A stretch of DNA of 64,000 nt from Orychophragmus violaceus (taxonomy: Eukaryota; Streptophyta; Magnoliopsida; Brassicales; Brassicaceae). The notes beneath the pieces were generated by a model. It did not search any database, was not told the DNA's origin, and saw only the letters and a list, made by a program, of their open reading frames with translations. Position numbers and translations under genes: made by a program. Numbering within the stretch: position 1 is the stretch's first letter; every line of letters starts with the position of its first letter. The stretch covers positions 20,463,034 through 20,527,033 of the forward strand of contig CM058231.1 of assembly GCA_030180135.1 (NCBI GenBank), written 5' to 3'. Of this stretch, positions 1 through 11,187 are shown in pieces.

Positions 1-623
1 AACATTAAATAAAATCTTAAATCTATAAAATTTTAATAAAGACTTAAATATATAGTTACTGCAAAATTGTATTGATATTTTCCTTAAAATATATAATTGT
101 TATAAAACATGATAATGTTTTCTAATAGATTAAGCATCTTGAATAGTAATGAGGATTGTGACCTGGTAGTTCTTGATTTCTTGGTTTTGAATCATAAAAA
201 TTGTTCTCAAACTAGAAAGCTTTCTAATAGAAGCTCATTCATCTTCAGGTTTCAGCAAGTTCCCTTTAACAAAGGAAAACATTGAAAATCTTTCTACTTA
301 GGATTTATTAATAGTCTTCTTCTTCTGCTGCAACACCTAAAGACTGGTTTAAGTGCTCTTTAGCGTCTTCTAGTTTAGGCGAAATTATTATAATAACAAA
401 AATCCATCCAAAACTTTATTTAGGTTTATATTTCTTAGGTAGTTAAAATTTGTTAGAAAATATTATGTTACAATATTAAATTTCTACTTTCCCTAGATTA
501 TATGATTTCAATACTATTTCGGCTACACAAATTTATTTACAATACAACATAAATGCAATAAATATTTTTAAATATATGATACTTAAATAGAGTATAGTGT
601 ATGTACAAAAAAAACAAAAAAAC
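1..623 (+). repeat. 3' flank of an SPH tandem unit (unit 0)
   Basis: This AT-rich stretch closely matches the DNA downstream of each SPH copy (about 26666-27535, 29420-30048 and 31930-32499). It is therefore the tail of a further SPH unit whose gene lies left of the window. It lacks the small MITE found in unit A. It is cut at about 623-633 by the VANDAL-like element; its expected continuation is found on the far side of that element, after 20770. The short ORFs here have no coding support. Confidence 0.85.
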
Positions 624-633
624 TTGTTATTAT
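624..633. other. candidate target site duplication of the VANDAL-like element (left copy)
   Basis: TTGTTATTAT occurs here, just before the element's first bases (ATGGGGGAATTGC). It recurs at 20759-20768 on the right side. The uninterrupted SPH units show one copy in the equivalent place (about 27536). Ten base pairs fits the 9-11 bp duplications of Mutator-like elements. The right side is blurred by a 57 bp local duplication, so the exact end is uncertain. Confidence 0.6.
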
Positions 634-800
634 ATGGGGGAATTGCTAAAAATGCCCTCAAAATTGGTTTTAAATAAAAGTGTACCCCTGAATTTGAATC
701 AAATGAAAAACTGGTTTTGCGGACTACGGAAATTACCGCGAAGCCCTTACGACCAATCAAAAAACCGGAAAATGCAATTACCATTATAACCTTTGCCTTT

Positions 801-1320
801 GTCAGACGTCTATTGACGTCTGACTAGTTAGACTCTAAGCGAAGTCTAAATGACGTTCTCAGACATCGCATTGAAGTCTGATACAGAATAAGTTTGAAAA
901 TTTTAATTTTAAAATTATAAAAAAATATTTTGTCAAAAAATTTATATACATAAATTAAATATATTCAATTAAGTAGTATATAAATTAAATTGGGTAAATT
1001 TTAATCAGATTAAAAATATATAAAGTGGTTTAGTAGTTTCTAACCCTTAGAACATGCTTTGTAATGGAACTGGTGGAACATTTACATATGACTAACATTT
1101 AACTTTAGGGTTTAGATTCAAGGTTCACGAAATTTACATTTGAAAAAATTATATTTGCACATGTATGTTATAATGCGCATATATTAAACAATTTGATGTT
1201 TCTATGTGTTTTCTTTAAATATTTTTCACTGTTTAGTGAATAATATTAGATTTAGGGTTTCTCAGACTTCTATGAGAAGTCTGAATTTTGGGGTTTCGTA
1301 GACTTCCGAGAGAAGTCTGA
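801..1320. repeat. TCAGAC palindromes near the left end
   Basis: Palindromes of the form TCAGAC-N-GTCTGA lie at 801-823, 859-881 and 1262-1284, with a degenerate one at about 1300-1321. Another weak copy lies near 1855-1880. The rest of this AT-rich stretch shows no gene. Confidence 0.8.
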
Positions 1321-1353
1321 TAAGTATTTAACTAGCCCCCCAAAAAAATACTT

Positions 1354-1637
1354 CTAATCAAATATACCTTAAGTGGTTAGATTTGACTAACGTATATGTG
1401 CTTTAAATTTACAAATGTCCAAAAATCCCATGTTTAATTTATGGATCCAAAATTTCCCTAAAAATATTTTTTTATAATTTTATAAATTAAATTTCTAAAT
1501 TTAATTTATAAAATTATAAAAAAATATTTTTAGGGAAATTTTGGATCCATAAATTAAACATGAGATTTTTGGACATTTGTAAATTTAAAGCACATATACG
1601 TTAGTCAAATCTAACCACTTAAGGTATATTTGATTAG
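1354..1637. repeat. 284 bp near-perfect inverted repeat (long hairpin)
   Basis: The left arm (1354-1494) and right arm (1497-1637) are reverse complements with one mismatch that I can see (GGG against GAG near 1429/1562) and a 2 nt centre at 1495-1496. It lies inside the left end of the VANDAL-like element, upstream of the zf-GRF gene. A transcript would fold into a roughly 140 bp stem, a possible source of small RNAs. No TA or TTA flank argues clearly that it is a MITE. Confidence 0.9.
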
Positions 1638-1948
1638 ATACACCATGTATCTTTATCTATGCATGACATATGAAGTTGGATGTCATATTTTCATATGTAG
1701 GGTTAGGCTGAGGGTTTGTGTATTTTCATCCATATTGTTACATTTTCATATACTGGCTAGGTTGTGACTATATTAAACGAGTTTGATGTTTTTTGTAGGT
1801 TTTCTATATAATATGATTGTATTTTAGTAGTAATTAGTATATTTAGGGTATATCAGACTTCCATTTTAGTCTGATTCACGTATATGTTTTGTTAGACTTA
1901 CCGAAGAAGTTGACCACCAATAAGTTACCCTACTTGGGATTGTACCCC

Positions 1949-1958
1949 ATATATAAAC
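1949..1958 (+). promoter_or_regulatory. TATA box, zf-GRF gene
   Basis: The sequence CATATATAAA is followed about 40-80 bp later by a CT-rich leader (CTCTCTCTAAA) typical of plant 5' UTRs. A similar TATA and leader precede the DUF1985 gene. Confidence 0.5.
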
Positions 1959-2070
1959 GAAAGTTACCAAAATTAGTCTGTAAAAGTCATTATCAAATTT
2001 CTCTCTCTAAAACGGATACTCGCTCTCTCTCTCTAAACACTCTCTAAAAAATCTCCGATAATCCTCCTAG

Positions 2071-2103
2071 CCACCGCCACCGCCACCGCCACCGCCACCG
2101 CCG
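2071..2103. repeat. (CCGCCA)n microsatellite in the 5' leader
   Basis: About five tandem CCACCG/CCGCCA units lie in the presumed leader of the zf-GRF gene. Confidence 0.9.
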
Positions 2104-2199
2104 TCTTCATCTTCTTCAAACGTGTAATTACCTCTCCTTTTTCGTCTCTCCTTACCAATCCCTACACCGCCGTCGTCATATTTCTAAACTCTTCTTTCT

Positions 2200-2735
2200 G
2201 AAATTTTTTGAGATCTGTACGGTTTTTAGTCCGAGTCATCCCCTTCTCCCTATGTACTTTGTCTATGTACTTTCTCGTTTTAGATCCATACGGTTTTGTT
2301 TTTGAGTTAGCCCCTTCTCTGTATTTACTTTGTCTAGATCTGAACAAAAATATAGATTTTATATATTTTCCTTTTATATCCAGACGGCTTTGAGTCCGAG
2401 TTAACCTCTTCTCCGTATCTACTTTTTCTAGATTTGAACAAAAATATAGGTTTCTCGTTTTAGATCCATACATTTTTTTTTGAGTTAGTCCCTTCTCCGT
2501 ATTTTCTTAGTAAAGATCTGAACAAAAATTATAGGTTTTATATATTTTTCCTTTTATATCCATACGGTTTTGAGTCCGAGTAAACCTCTTCTCCGTATCT
2601 ACTTTGTCTAGATCTGAACAAAAATTATAAAATTCTCGTTTTAGATCCATACGATTCTCCGTATTTTCTTAGTCTAGATCTGGAAAAAAAATATAGGTTT
2701 CTCGTTTTAGATCCATACGGTTTTGTTTTTGATTT
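2200..2735. repeat. about 181 bp tandem repeat upstream of zf-GRF
   Basis: The marker CTCGTTTTAGATCCATAC appears at about 2274, 2454 and 2635 (period 180-181), with an extra short-spaced copy at 2701. Each unit carries two half-units (TAGATCTGAACAAAAAT and CCGTATCTACTTTGTC). It lies in the likely 5' UTR or first intron. Reading frames through it are repeat artefacts. Confidence 0.85.
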
Positions 2736-2874
2736 AGACTCTATGAAGTCTGAAGCTTAGATTTTTTTTTAATTAGACTCTATTAGAAGTCTGAATCTTG
2801 GATTTGTTTTATAATTAGACTCTATTAGAAGTCTGAAACTAGTCTCTGTTTTCAATTGTTTCATGGTACACAGG

Positions 2875-3460
2875 ATGGGACGATTCAGTCAGGTTCCAAC
2901 GTCGAGTAGTAGTTCATACGCAACTTCCACATTTCGACAACGATCCGGATCATGCAATGGATTCCCCAAGAAATGTTTCTGCGGTCTGGAGCCTGTCATG
3001 CGAACCTCCACTACTGCCGATAATCCGGGAAGAAGATTCTTTGGATGTCGTAACTGGGATGTAATTACCTTTCTCTGTTATGTAGCCAGTTTTATTTTAT
3101 CTTTACTCATTGGAAATCCGAAGAGGATTGTAAATTTAAAATGTGGCTGTATAGGATGGTGGCTACCATATTATGAAGTGGTGGGATGAGGCTATGATGG
3201 AGGAGTTTAACGACCTCACGCCGAGAGTGGACCAACATGGTGAACAAATTGATTACATCTTCCTTAGTTATGCTGAAATTGCCTGTGTTACCCACTTGGA
3301 CGACGAGCTCAAAAAATTGCAGGCAGAGATAGCTCAATTAAAGGAGCTGTTGGCTGAAAAACCATCTACTCCGACAAATGGCGTCAAGTATGAGTATCTG
3401 ATGTTTGCTGGTGCTATTATTATCATCCCGATCATCTTGAGGGCATTTTGTCAGTTGTAA
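2875..3460 (+). CDS. zf-GRF zinc-finger protein of the VANDAL-like element (two exons)
   Basis: Exons 2875-3060 and 3155-3460 flank a GT-AG intron (3061-3154, phase 0), giving about 163 residues. Residues about 35-80 form a GRF zinc finger: KKCFCG, then NPGRRFFGC, then across the splice GYHIMKWWDEAM, the usual C-x-C-G ... NPGRxF..C ... (H)..W.WDE layout. A short coiled coil (about residues 115-140, LKKLQAEIAQLKELL) and a hydrophobic C-terminal segment (FAGAIIIIPIIL) follow. The ATG at 2875 is preferred because an acceptor-like ACACAG precedes it; 2863 is an in-frame alternative. GRF fingers bind single-stranded nucleic acid in other proteins. Its role in transposition is unknown and I cannot say whether it corresponds to vanB. 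Confidence 0.8.
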
Positions 3461-3611
3461 TATGTTAGTCCTGTGAATCCAGCTACAATTTTATGTAATA
3501 TTAGACGAATTTCAGTCATCTTTTGAATTTTCCCACCCTTTCATTATGCAAATTGTCCTCTTTTAAAGCTACTTACCTAAAAAACAAGAAGTAATATGTT
3601 TGAGAAAATAG

Positions 3612-3790
3612 AGTGTCAGACATCATATGTAGTCTAACAATATTTTGTCAGACTTCAACTAATAAAAACTATAGTGTCAGACATCATATGTAGTCTGAAC
3701 AATATTTTGTCAGACTTCAACTAATAAAAACTATAGTGTCAGACATCATATTAGTCTAACAATATCAGACTACATATGATGTCTGACAAT
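3612..3790. repeat. about 62 bp tandem repeat of TCAGAC palindromes
   Basis: About three copies of GTCAGACATCATATGTAGTC plus an AT spacer (CAACTAATAAAAACTATA) follow the zf-GRF stop codon, between the two rightward genes. Confidence 0.85.
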
Positions 3791-3915
3791 ATTAAAATGC
3801 GCGGGAGTTCAATTGTTTTGTAATTTAGGCCCCAAAAATGCCCGGGAGTTATGTAAAAATGCGCGGCAGTTACGTATGTGGTAAAACCGTCGTTTCAACT
3901 GCTCTTATGACCCAC

Positions 3916-3924
3916 ATATAAATA
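3916..3924 (+). promoter_or_regulatory. TATA box, DUF1985-Ulp1 gene
   Basis: ATATAAATA is followed by a CT-rich leader ending at a splice donor (GCGACG/GTAAG, about 4070). A partly duplicated leader exon with the same donor (TACGACG/GTAAG) lies at about 4256-4300. The acceptor TTTCAG at about 4449 leads to the ATG at 4458. The 5' intron holds several TCAGAC motifs (4115-4215). Confidence 0.5.
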
Positions 3925-4457
3925 GGCTTTTTACCCTTTTTTTACAGTTTCTAAGGAAAAATAAAAAAAACCCATTCTCTCTCAAAGCCACTGAACCGAC
4001 ATCTTTTTCTGGGTATCGTATTATCGTTTCTAGATCTGGTTTCTCTCTGCTCCGCCGCTAACCCGCGACGGTAAGATTCATCGAATCCCTCCTTGCATGA
4101 ATAAACATAGAATAACTATTAGTCCTCAGACAGCAAATCGAGTCTGGCGATAGTCGGCAGACTGCAAGTGGTGTCTGATTATAGTCGTCAGACTGCGAAT
4201 AGAGTCTGAAATTTTTCTCATACCTTCTCTGAGTTTTTTTTTTTTTTTTAAATTCCAGATCTTGTTTCTATCTCCTCCGGTGACCTACGACGGTAAGATC
4301 CTTCGACTCTTCTCTTCGTCTACATATTTACATAACTAATACTAACCAGATGGCAAGAGATATGTCTGACTGTGTTTGTCTGACAGTGCATGGCGTCTGG
4401 CTAGTAGTACTCAGACTGTTCATGAATTTTTTCCCCCTTGTTGTTTCAGATTTTCTT

Positions 4458-5309
4458 ATGGAAGATGTTGAATTCCCACCAAGGATGTTCACTGTTGGGT
4501 ATGAACCAAATCCGGATAAAAGCATCCATTATTTTAGTGGACGGAGAGATCTCATGGATGATGTTAAAATAGTGCTGTTACCGGCAGAATGGCAAGAACT
4601 CCAAGAATCAGAATTTGGGGTTTTTTTGAAATTCCATGACCTCCATTTCAAATGGTGCTCAAGGATGGTCCATTACATGCTATGCTTGCAGTTAGTCTGC
4701 AAGAAGAAGTATGAGATATGGTCCCTTATTGGCGTTCAGCCTGCTAGGTTTTCCTTGAATGAATTTCGAGCCATAACCGGACTCAACTGCGACTATATTG
4801 AGAACCTGGAGTACCCTGAAGTTGAATACACCGATGAGATGAGAGCAATGTGGGAGCTTCTTGGGGTGGATTTCGAATTGGGCCCAAGTTATTCGCAATT
4901 ATTAGAAGCTTGTAAAAACTGTGCTGGTTGGGAACCGCAACAGAGGATATGGTTGGGCTATCTAGCCATCTATGCAACCTTCATTGAGGCTCAACACTGG
5001 ACAACATCCACAAGGGCTGATATGGCTAAGAATCTGCTGGTTCCAGGAACGTTAAAATCATATCCATGGGGAAGATTCGCCTTTAAGGTTTTGATAGACT
5101 CTGTTAAGGAGGCAAACAAAAAACTCGTGGAAGGAAAAAATTATCAGATCGGAGGTTTTGCTGAGGTCCTGAACATCTGGGTATATTGGGCATGCCCCAA
5201 TATGGCGACAACTTATGGAGTGCCCTTCCAGAATTCCCCAGCCACACCATTGCTGGCGTACCACGGATCACGAAGTCGCAAGAAAGTCGATGAAACCTTA
5301 CGTAAACAG
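4458..5309 (+). CDS. DUF1985-Ulp1 gene, exon with the DUF1985 domain (VANC-like)
   Basis: This 284-codon exon starts at ATG 4458 just after a TTTCAG acceptor and ends at CGTAAACAG/GTAATT. The motif FSLNEFRAITGLNCD and the downstream region (WLGYLAIYATFIEA, then YPWGRFAFKVLIDSV) are the pattern of DUF1985 in plant Ulp1-type transposon proteins. In Arabidopsis VANDAL elements the VANC anti-silencing protein carries this domain (recalled family knowledge). The gene runs on into 5525-6290 and, beyond the Copia element, to 15397. No stop interrupts the exon. Confidence 0.75.
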
Positions 5310-5524
5310 GTAATTCTTAGGCCGTTCAGAAGTCTGAAATATTTTATTCCCATAAGAAGTCACATTCTGTGTCAGACCTCATATGAAGTCTGAAATTTGT
5401 TTCAGTCTGACATTTTGTTCCAAGTCTCGTATGATGTACCTATGATGTATGTCGTTGTGATATTTTAAATTCTTATAGTCATTTGGGTCCCTATTCATTT
5501 TGCTATGTGACTTATAATTTGCAG
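5310..5524 (+). other. intron with TCAGAC motifs
   Basis: A GT-AG phase-0 intron (GTAATT ... TTTGCAG) that includes a full palindrome at about 5372-5394 and half sites nearby. Confidence 0.7.
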
Positions 5525-6290
5525 TCTCGCGTCAACAACCTTGTACTCACGGAAGATCATGATGACATGTTCCCCACGTGGGACAACGATGTCGATGAGG
5601 ACGAAAAAGTTGATAACCTTGTGTGGGCAATGCTTGGACAGCTTGGGACTGCGGCTTGGAAGTGGGCCATTAAACACTGGAAAAGCGAAGGTGTGTTCAG
5701 GACTCAAGTTGGCGGTTCTGTCAAGCTTGAGATTAAGTCTGAGGATGTTTCTGCGGTTGGTAAGGAAAAACGAAAGGTTGTGGGAGTCAAGAGGAAGTTG
5801 GTACAGGATGTTTCTGATGATGAGGATGAGGAAGAAGAGGTGCAGGAGAAGTCTGGAAAGAGACCTAGAAAAGGAAAGGCTGGTCCCACTCTTGGTGATG
5901 TTATTCAAAAGATTGAGGATCTGAAAAAATCATTTGAATCTCGGAATGATGTATTGGTAGATATTTTCAACGAGGGTTTGAGACTGATGGGTGACAGAGT
6001 TGATGATCTTGCCAAGAATGTCAAGAATTTGAAAGAGGAACGTGCTGGAGTTGGACAGAAGGAGAATGAGGAGGAGAAAGATACTGCTGGTGGGAAAGGT
6101 GGTGAGCTGAGGAAAGATGCAAGTGTTGCGGCTGCTGAGATGGATAAGGCGGCCGGAGTTGGTGAGGATGAAGAAGATCAACCTGAAGATCTTCAGGATC
6201 AAACTAAAGTAACTGCTGCTGCAGGAGAAAGAAAGAAAAAGGAAAGGGCTGCCAGGAACCCGAAGAAATTGGTAGTGAAGGTACAGAATC
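5525..6290 (+). CDS. DUF1985-Ulp1 gene, second exon, cut by the Copia insertion
   Basis: The exon opens after TTTGCAG with codons for SRVNNLVLTEDHDD and stays open to the Copia left LTR at 6291. After the end of the DUF1985 region it is a highly charged linker: acidic DDEDEEEEVQ near codon 100, basic patches (RPRKGKAG, RKKKERAARNPKK) and a coiled-coil-like stretch (LGDVIQKIEDLKKS). The basic patches could be nuclear localisation signals. The last complete codons before the break read VVKVQN. With one copy of the GAATC duplication the frame continues exactly at 13488. Confidence 0.75.
6286..6290. other. target site duplication GAATC of the Copia element (left copy)
   Basis: GAATC directly precedes TGTAGG at the left LTR edge and recurs at 13483-13487 directly after the right LTR's CCCAACA. 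A 5 bp duplication is normal for Copia elements. Confidence 0.95.
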
Positions 6291-6938
6291 TGTAGGATTA
6301 TGTGTGTTCATCGTGTAATTGTCAGGTTACAACCTAGCACATAATCAACTAGGATCTAGGTGATTTGCAGTTGAATCATAAACAGATCAGGGTGATTACC
6401 TTATGATTGCAGCGGATTGATCAAAGGAACATCGAGATCTGCAAGAGCTGATGATTACCGGCTCCTCCTAGGTATCCACACGCTTACAAGCTACTGGATC
6501 AGGCTGCTAGACCAAGCTGGAACAACAGAGAGAGAGGAAGACGGCTCAGGTGAAAATCGCAGACAAGAAGAAGCCTTAGGGTTTTCTGGCGCCTCCTCTT
6601 CCTTATATGGGCCCAAGTAATTAAACTAATGCCTCATTAGGCTTTTGGGCCCAAGGCCCAAATCAGACAAAAGACTGTCTTTTGTCTGGCCCAATTCTCT
6701 GTACAAATACAGTAAATGCCTTGCATCTTACTGTATTAATTCCATTTTAACTTTCCCGTTTACTATGGTGTGTGACCCTTAGGGATCATACAATACTGGT
6801 AATAAGTCCTAAACTTATAGATCATGAGCGGGCTCTAGCAAGTCATCATGATCACCCAGTATTTATGACTTATGTCTGATCTCGACACTTATCATACTTT
6901 CTATAGATAGTACGGTAGATTTCAGGACATTCCCAACA
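6291..6938 (-). repeat. Copia 3' LTR (left copy)
   Basis: 648 bp running TGTAGG...CCCAACA on the plus strand (TGTTGGG...CTACA on the element strand). It matches 12835-13482 except for three substitutions: position 3, about 6630 (C/G) and about 6904 (T/G). Confidence 0.95.
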
Positions 6939-6953
6939 ATCTCCCACTTGTAC
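6939..6953 (-). promoter_or_regulatory. Copia polypurine tract
   Basis: On the element strand GTACAAGTGGGAGAT directly precedes TGTTGGG of the 3' LTR, the normal plus-strand primer arrangement. Confidence 0.85.
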
Positions 6954-6999
6954 TGGAATCCTACATTCCCTAATCCTTTTGTCTCAATATCTCAATCTG

Positions 7000-9900
7000 G
7001 CATAAGGCAAGATGCGTGTCATCCTTATATAGCCAGACCATGTTTATCGGAACAGATTTGATACTGACAATGCAAACGACTTGGGCAAGTCCGTTTGGGA
7101 GTGGCCACTCTCTTACCAGCTATCAAGTCTCCGATTGGCCTAGAGATATTACCTCCGTTAAACGGCAGGGACAAATCCCATCTTGTTCCATCACTATGAA
7201 CTACACACTTTATAATACACCCAACCAAGGTCCTTATAGCTCCCTGTTACGAAACAGCGTTAGACAATGATCAAAGCGCATCACTCCATGTGCAGCCACA
7301 TGCATGCGAACTCAGGTCTAAGGACTATACTCTATAGTCGTATATGAGAACCTCTCATGACACAGATATTAATATCTTGTAGAGTTCTCATCAGCGGGCC
7401 ATGTCCGGTCATATGCTCCCCTACATATACCTATGTGTCGACTTTGATGCCGCGCATCTATGACCCCTCGAAACTTGGTCATAAGTCTCAACACAATCTA
7501 GTCTCAAGTGGTTGTTGGTGTTCCAATTTCAACAACCTTCGACTATGGACACTATGATTTATGTCATTTCGTTAAATATGGGGTTTCAGGATCAAGTCTA
7601 CTCATGTACTTCGATGGCCCATATATAATGACATGAATCATTTTGGAACGATTATTTATATCACAGTTAAAATAATCCAGAAATCATAGATTTCATAAAC
7701 ATAAAATATTATGTTTACATGAACCTTTCAAAATAACTAAATAAAGCCCTTTACAAACTCCCACTGAAATTAAGACTACATCTTAATTTCACTTATCCTA
7801 CAGCTACAGTCCGCGACTCGTGCTTAGGCCTAAGGAGTGGCTTCGTTAATAGATTAGCAACGTTCTCATTCGTTGAAACTTGCTGATCTACTTAACAACT
7901 CTGTCATTTATCTCACGGAATAGGTTATACCTACCCTCAAGGTGTTTGGACCTCTGATGTGCAGCTAGTCTCATCTATGCTGGGAATCACATCAAGTTCA
8001 GTGATGAACTCTTCTTTCCAAACAACCTCTTTCGCCGCTTCCCAAGCTGCGAAATGTTCAGCTTAAGTCATGGAGTCAGCAACAGTGCCTAACACCGCCA
8101 GACAGACACAAGATATAACCGGACTGTGACCGGAAATCATCTTTGTCTGTTGGAAACTTGCCTTTCAGACTCTACTGACTTGTAGCACCTCACTTTCTCC
8201 GTAAATCAAGAACTTATCCTAAGTATTTTCCAAATACTTAAGGATATTCATTACGTCTATCCAGTGATACTTTGCTGGATTTGACTGGTCTTTACTTGTC
8301 TTGGTTAACATTAAAGCAACATCAAAACAAGTACGTGTCATGGCATACATGATAGATCCAATTGCCGACGCATATGGAATCTCATCCATGCATTCAAGCT
8401 CAGCAGTTATCGTAGGACACTGTTTCTTGCTTAACGTAATGCCATGTGACATTGGCATAAAACCCTTCTTGGAATGCTGAAAACGTGTAGGACTTTGTCA
8501 ATATAATAATCCTGACTTTGTCCTATCAGCTCTTTTGGATCTCTATCTTTAGATCCAAAATCCAAGAACTTACGTGGCTTTACCCATATCAATCATAAAA
8601 CCAACTCCCAAGCCAGTCCTTTACCGACTGCAGCATTGGAACGTTATTTCCGAGAATCAGTATGTCATCGACATACACTATGAGAAATGCAACATCGCTC
8701 CCACTTATCTATTAGTAAACGCACAGTTCCACTTCGTTCCTGTTCAAGTCAAAACCTTGACTACTTCAACAAAACGAAGATTCCAACTCCGATATGTTTG
8801 CTTCTATCCATGAATGGATCGATGAAGCTAACTTACATACAATATAATTTTTCGGAGTCCGGGCTCACTTCCGCTTTTGTGAATTTCGCAGGTTCGTCAC
8901 TTTCAATGATCATCAGATCATGGCAACTAATCACGAGAAATCACTCTCGAATTAGTGACATATTCATTCAGATCTGCGAACTTCAGGCTCTACAGGTGTA
9001 GATTCTACAGAAATCTGTAAATCCATCCACTGCTCTCCCTCAACAGGTTGAGCAGCCTCCTGTATTTCTCGAATTTCTTCGAGTTATACTTTTACTCCCC
9101 TTGTTCTTCTTGGAAAGCAACTTTCCTTTTAGAAAACAGAATTCCGAACAACCTAACTTCGTTTTCGGAATGGACGTAAAAAGTAACAAGCCTTGGTTTC
9201 CCTAGGACAACCAGCGAAGTAGCTCAACTACAAATACTCAGTAAAGACGAATTTGGATCATTTCCAGTCCACATTTATGTGGTGTCTTTCAACTGATATT
9301 GGTGGAACTATTTCAGCGTAAACTTAGATATTTCTAGTGCGTTATTCTTAAAGAATATCATGGAAGATTCGTGTGACTCATCTTTAATCATTTCTAATAA
9401 GATCTGATTCTTTCTCACAGAAACACCTCCAGGTTTTCAGGAGAAATGAGCTGTGAAACGACTTCACACTCATTCAGATGATCACACCATCAATGACTTA
9501 AGTATTCTCACTCGTGATCTAATCCAGAGTCTCAATACTTCTGTCACTCATATTCTATACCTCATTCTGGAACTCTTTCGACCATTTCAAAGAATTCCGA
9601 CTCGTGTCTCATTTTTATGAACACAGTCATACTCACTGAAGTAATCAATAGAGACAATGAAGTACAAGAAATTTTTCTCTGGCATTACTGCTCATCGGGC
9701 CACATACATGAGTATGTTCAAGGTCCAATAAGCCTTTGGGCCTTTCTCTAGCTCGGCTAAGATGGGCCCTTTGTCTTTTGGTCCAGTAAGCAGAATTCAA
9801 GTCTCATAAGATATCCGATCAAATGAACCCAAAAGTCCATAACTATGGGATTTCTGAATCCGACTTACTCTATGTGACCAAAACATTTACGCCAAAAAAA

Positions 9901-10290
9901 ATCAGGTTTAATTCATCAGATTTAAACCAATTCGGTATTTATGTTACATTTAGGCACTCTTTGGTTTAAGATATAAAACCCATTCCTTGAATAGGGTGCT
10001 ACAATCAATATTTCATTGAGATCAAAAGAACAAAACTTGTCTTTTATCAAAATGAAAAACATTCAAATTCTTACAAGAAAATGAAAGACAACTCTGCTTA
10101 AAGCAGGTACATTGTAGCAATTACTTAATACAAAACCAAGCCTCAAAGGCATCTACGAGTGAAAACCCTACGGCTGAGGCAGCATCTATAGCTCCTTCCA
10201 GACACGCAGTTCCACTTGCCCTTCCTTCAACGTTCTACTGTTCCTTAGGCTCTGCATATTATCACAAATATCAGTGCCACAACCAGTATC
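7000..10290 (-). pseudogene. Degenerate Copia pol (integrase, RT, RNase H remnants)
   Basis: Read on the minus strand, about 9760-9450 holds integrase-like remnants (YFLYFIVSIDYFSEYD). The interval 8458-8219 is a recognisable RT C-terminal piece: MPMSHGITLSKKQCP and ASAIGSIMYAMTRTCFDV. About 8090-7950 is RNase H-like (AAKEVVWKEEFITELDVI). These fall in different frames with many stops, so no functional polyprotein can be made. The order IN, RT, RH is the Copia order. The rest, including 7000-7900, shows nothing I can name. Confidence 0.75.
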
Positions 10291-10296
10291 CAATAC

Positions 10297-11187
10297 CTAT
10301 AAGGTAGAACTTGAAGTAACAACATGAATACCTGAGGAAGTAGTCTCATACATCAACTTCAACTCCTCATAATCTTCCATGAATTTAATGCAATCTCTCT
10401 TCCAATGCCCAGTCTCTTTACAGTAACAGCACTTACCAACGTAAGATGTATCTGACTCGGGCTCAGAAGACACACGCTTGCAATGATTCAAAATCTGGAC
10501 AACTTTGTCTTTACCCTTGTCAGCATTAGGTTTAGTAAACCTACCCTTCTCCATTATGAGATTATACAGGGTACTCTTCACGTTTGGCTCAACTGTCTTG
10601 AGCATATCATGCAGTTCAGTCAGCGTCTTCGTTAAGCCTTTCTTGATATAGTTCCTTTTGAACTTATCATAGCTTGACGGCAGTGACTGCAGAATGATCT
10701 CAGTTGCCAATTCTTGGCTAACTGGATAATCCAGTTTCCTCAGGTTATCAATGTAACCCATCATTTTACTGACATGAGGACTCACTGGATGATCATTTGG
10801 TAGCTTGCAGCTAGTGAGAGACTTAACCAACTGGTATCTCTCCACTCTTACCTGCTCCTGAAATTTCAATTTCAGGCTGCTGATCATCTCTATTGGCGAC
10901 TCCATGTTCTCATATTGCTTCAGCAAATCTGAGTCCATGGTAGCCAATATCAGACCACGCACATCTACCGCATCATTATAATGCTTATTCCAAGCATCAT
11001 ATACTGCATGAGAGGCATTGGACCCGATCCTCTCGGGGAGAGCTCTTTCAAGGACATAGTCCTTTCTCTCCTGCCTGAGGACTAGCCTCAGGTTCCGCGA
11101 CCAAGTCAAGAAATTTGATCCGTTCAGTTTGTCCATCTCAAGGACAGACCGGATCGAGAAAGTGTTTTGATTGTTTGTGCTAGTCAT
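10297..11187 (-). CDS. Copia Gag protein
   Basis: An uninterrupted 296-codon ORF downstream of the 5' LTR and primer site on the element strand. The N terminus (KLNGSNFLTWSRNLRLVLRQ) and middle region (ILATMDSDLLKQYEN) are the UBN2/Copia gag pattern. Near the C terminus CCYCKETGHWKRDC is a CX2CX4HX4C zinc knuckle, which binds the element RNA in the virus-like particle. ATG 11187 is the first in frame. It is the only intact ORF of the element, as expected for a copy mobilised in trans. Confidence 0.9.
   Translation of the reverse strand: MTSTNNQNTFSIRSVLEMDKLNGSNFLTWSRNLRLVLRQERKDYVLERALPERIGSNASHAVYDAWNKHYNDAVDVRGLILATMDSDLLKQYENMESPIEMISSLKLKFQEQVRVERYQLVKSLTSCKLPNDHPVSPHVSKMMGYIDNLRKLDYPVSQELATEIILQSLPSSYDKFKRNYIKKGLTKTLTELHDMLKTVEPNVKSTLYNLIMEKGRFTKPNADKGKDKVVQILNHCKRVSSEPESDTSYVGKCCYCKETGHWKRDCIKFMEDYEELKLMYETTSSGIHVVTSSSTL

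Noticed and set aside
5495..6202. Minus-strand ORFs of 137 and 90 residues
   Set aside because: Antisense shadows of the charged linker of the DUF1985-Ulp1 gene.
6417..6620. A 67-residue ORF repeated at 12961-13164
   Set aside because: Both lie inside the Copia LTRs and are identical because the LTRs are; no coding evidence.
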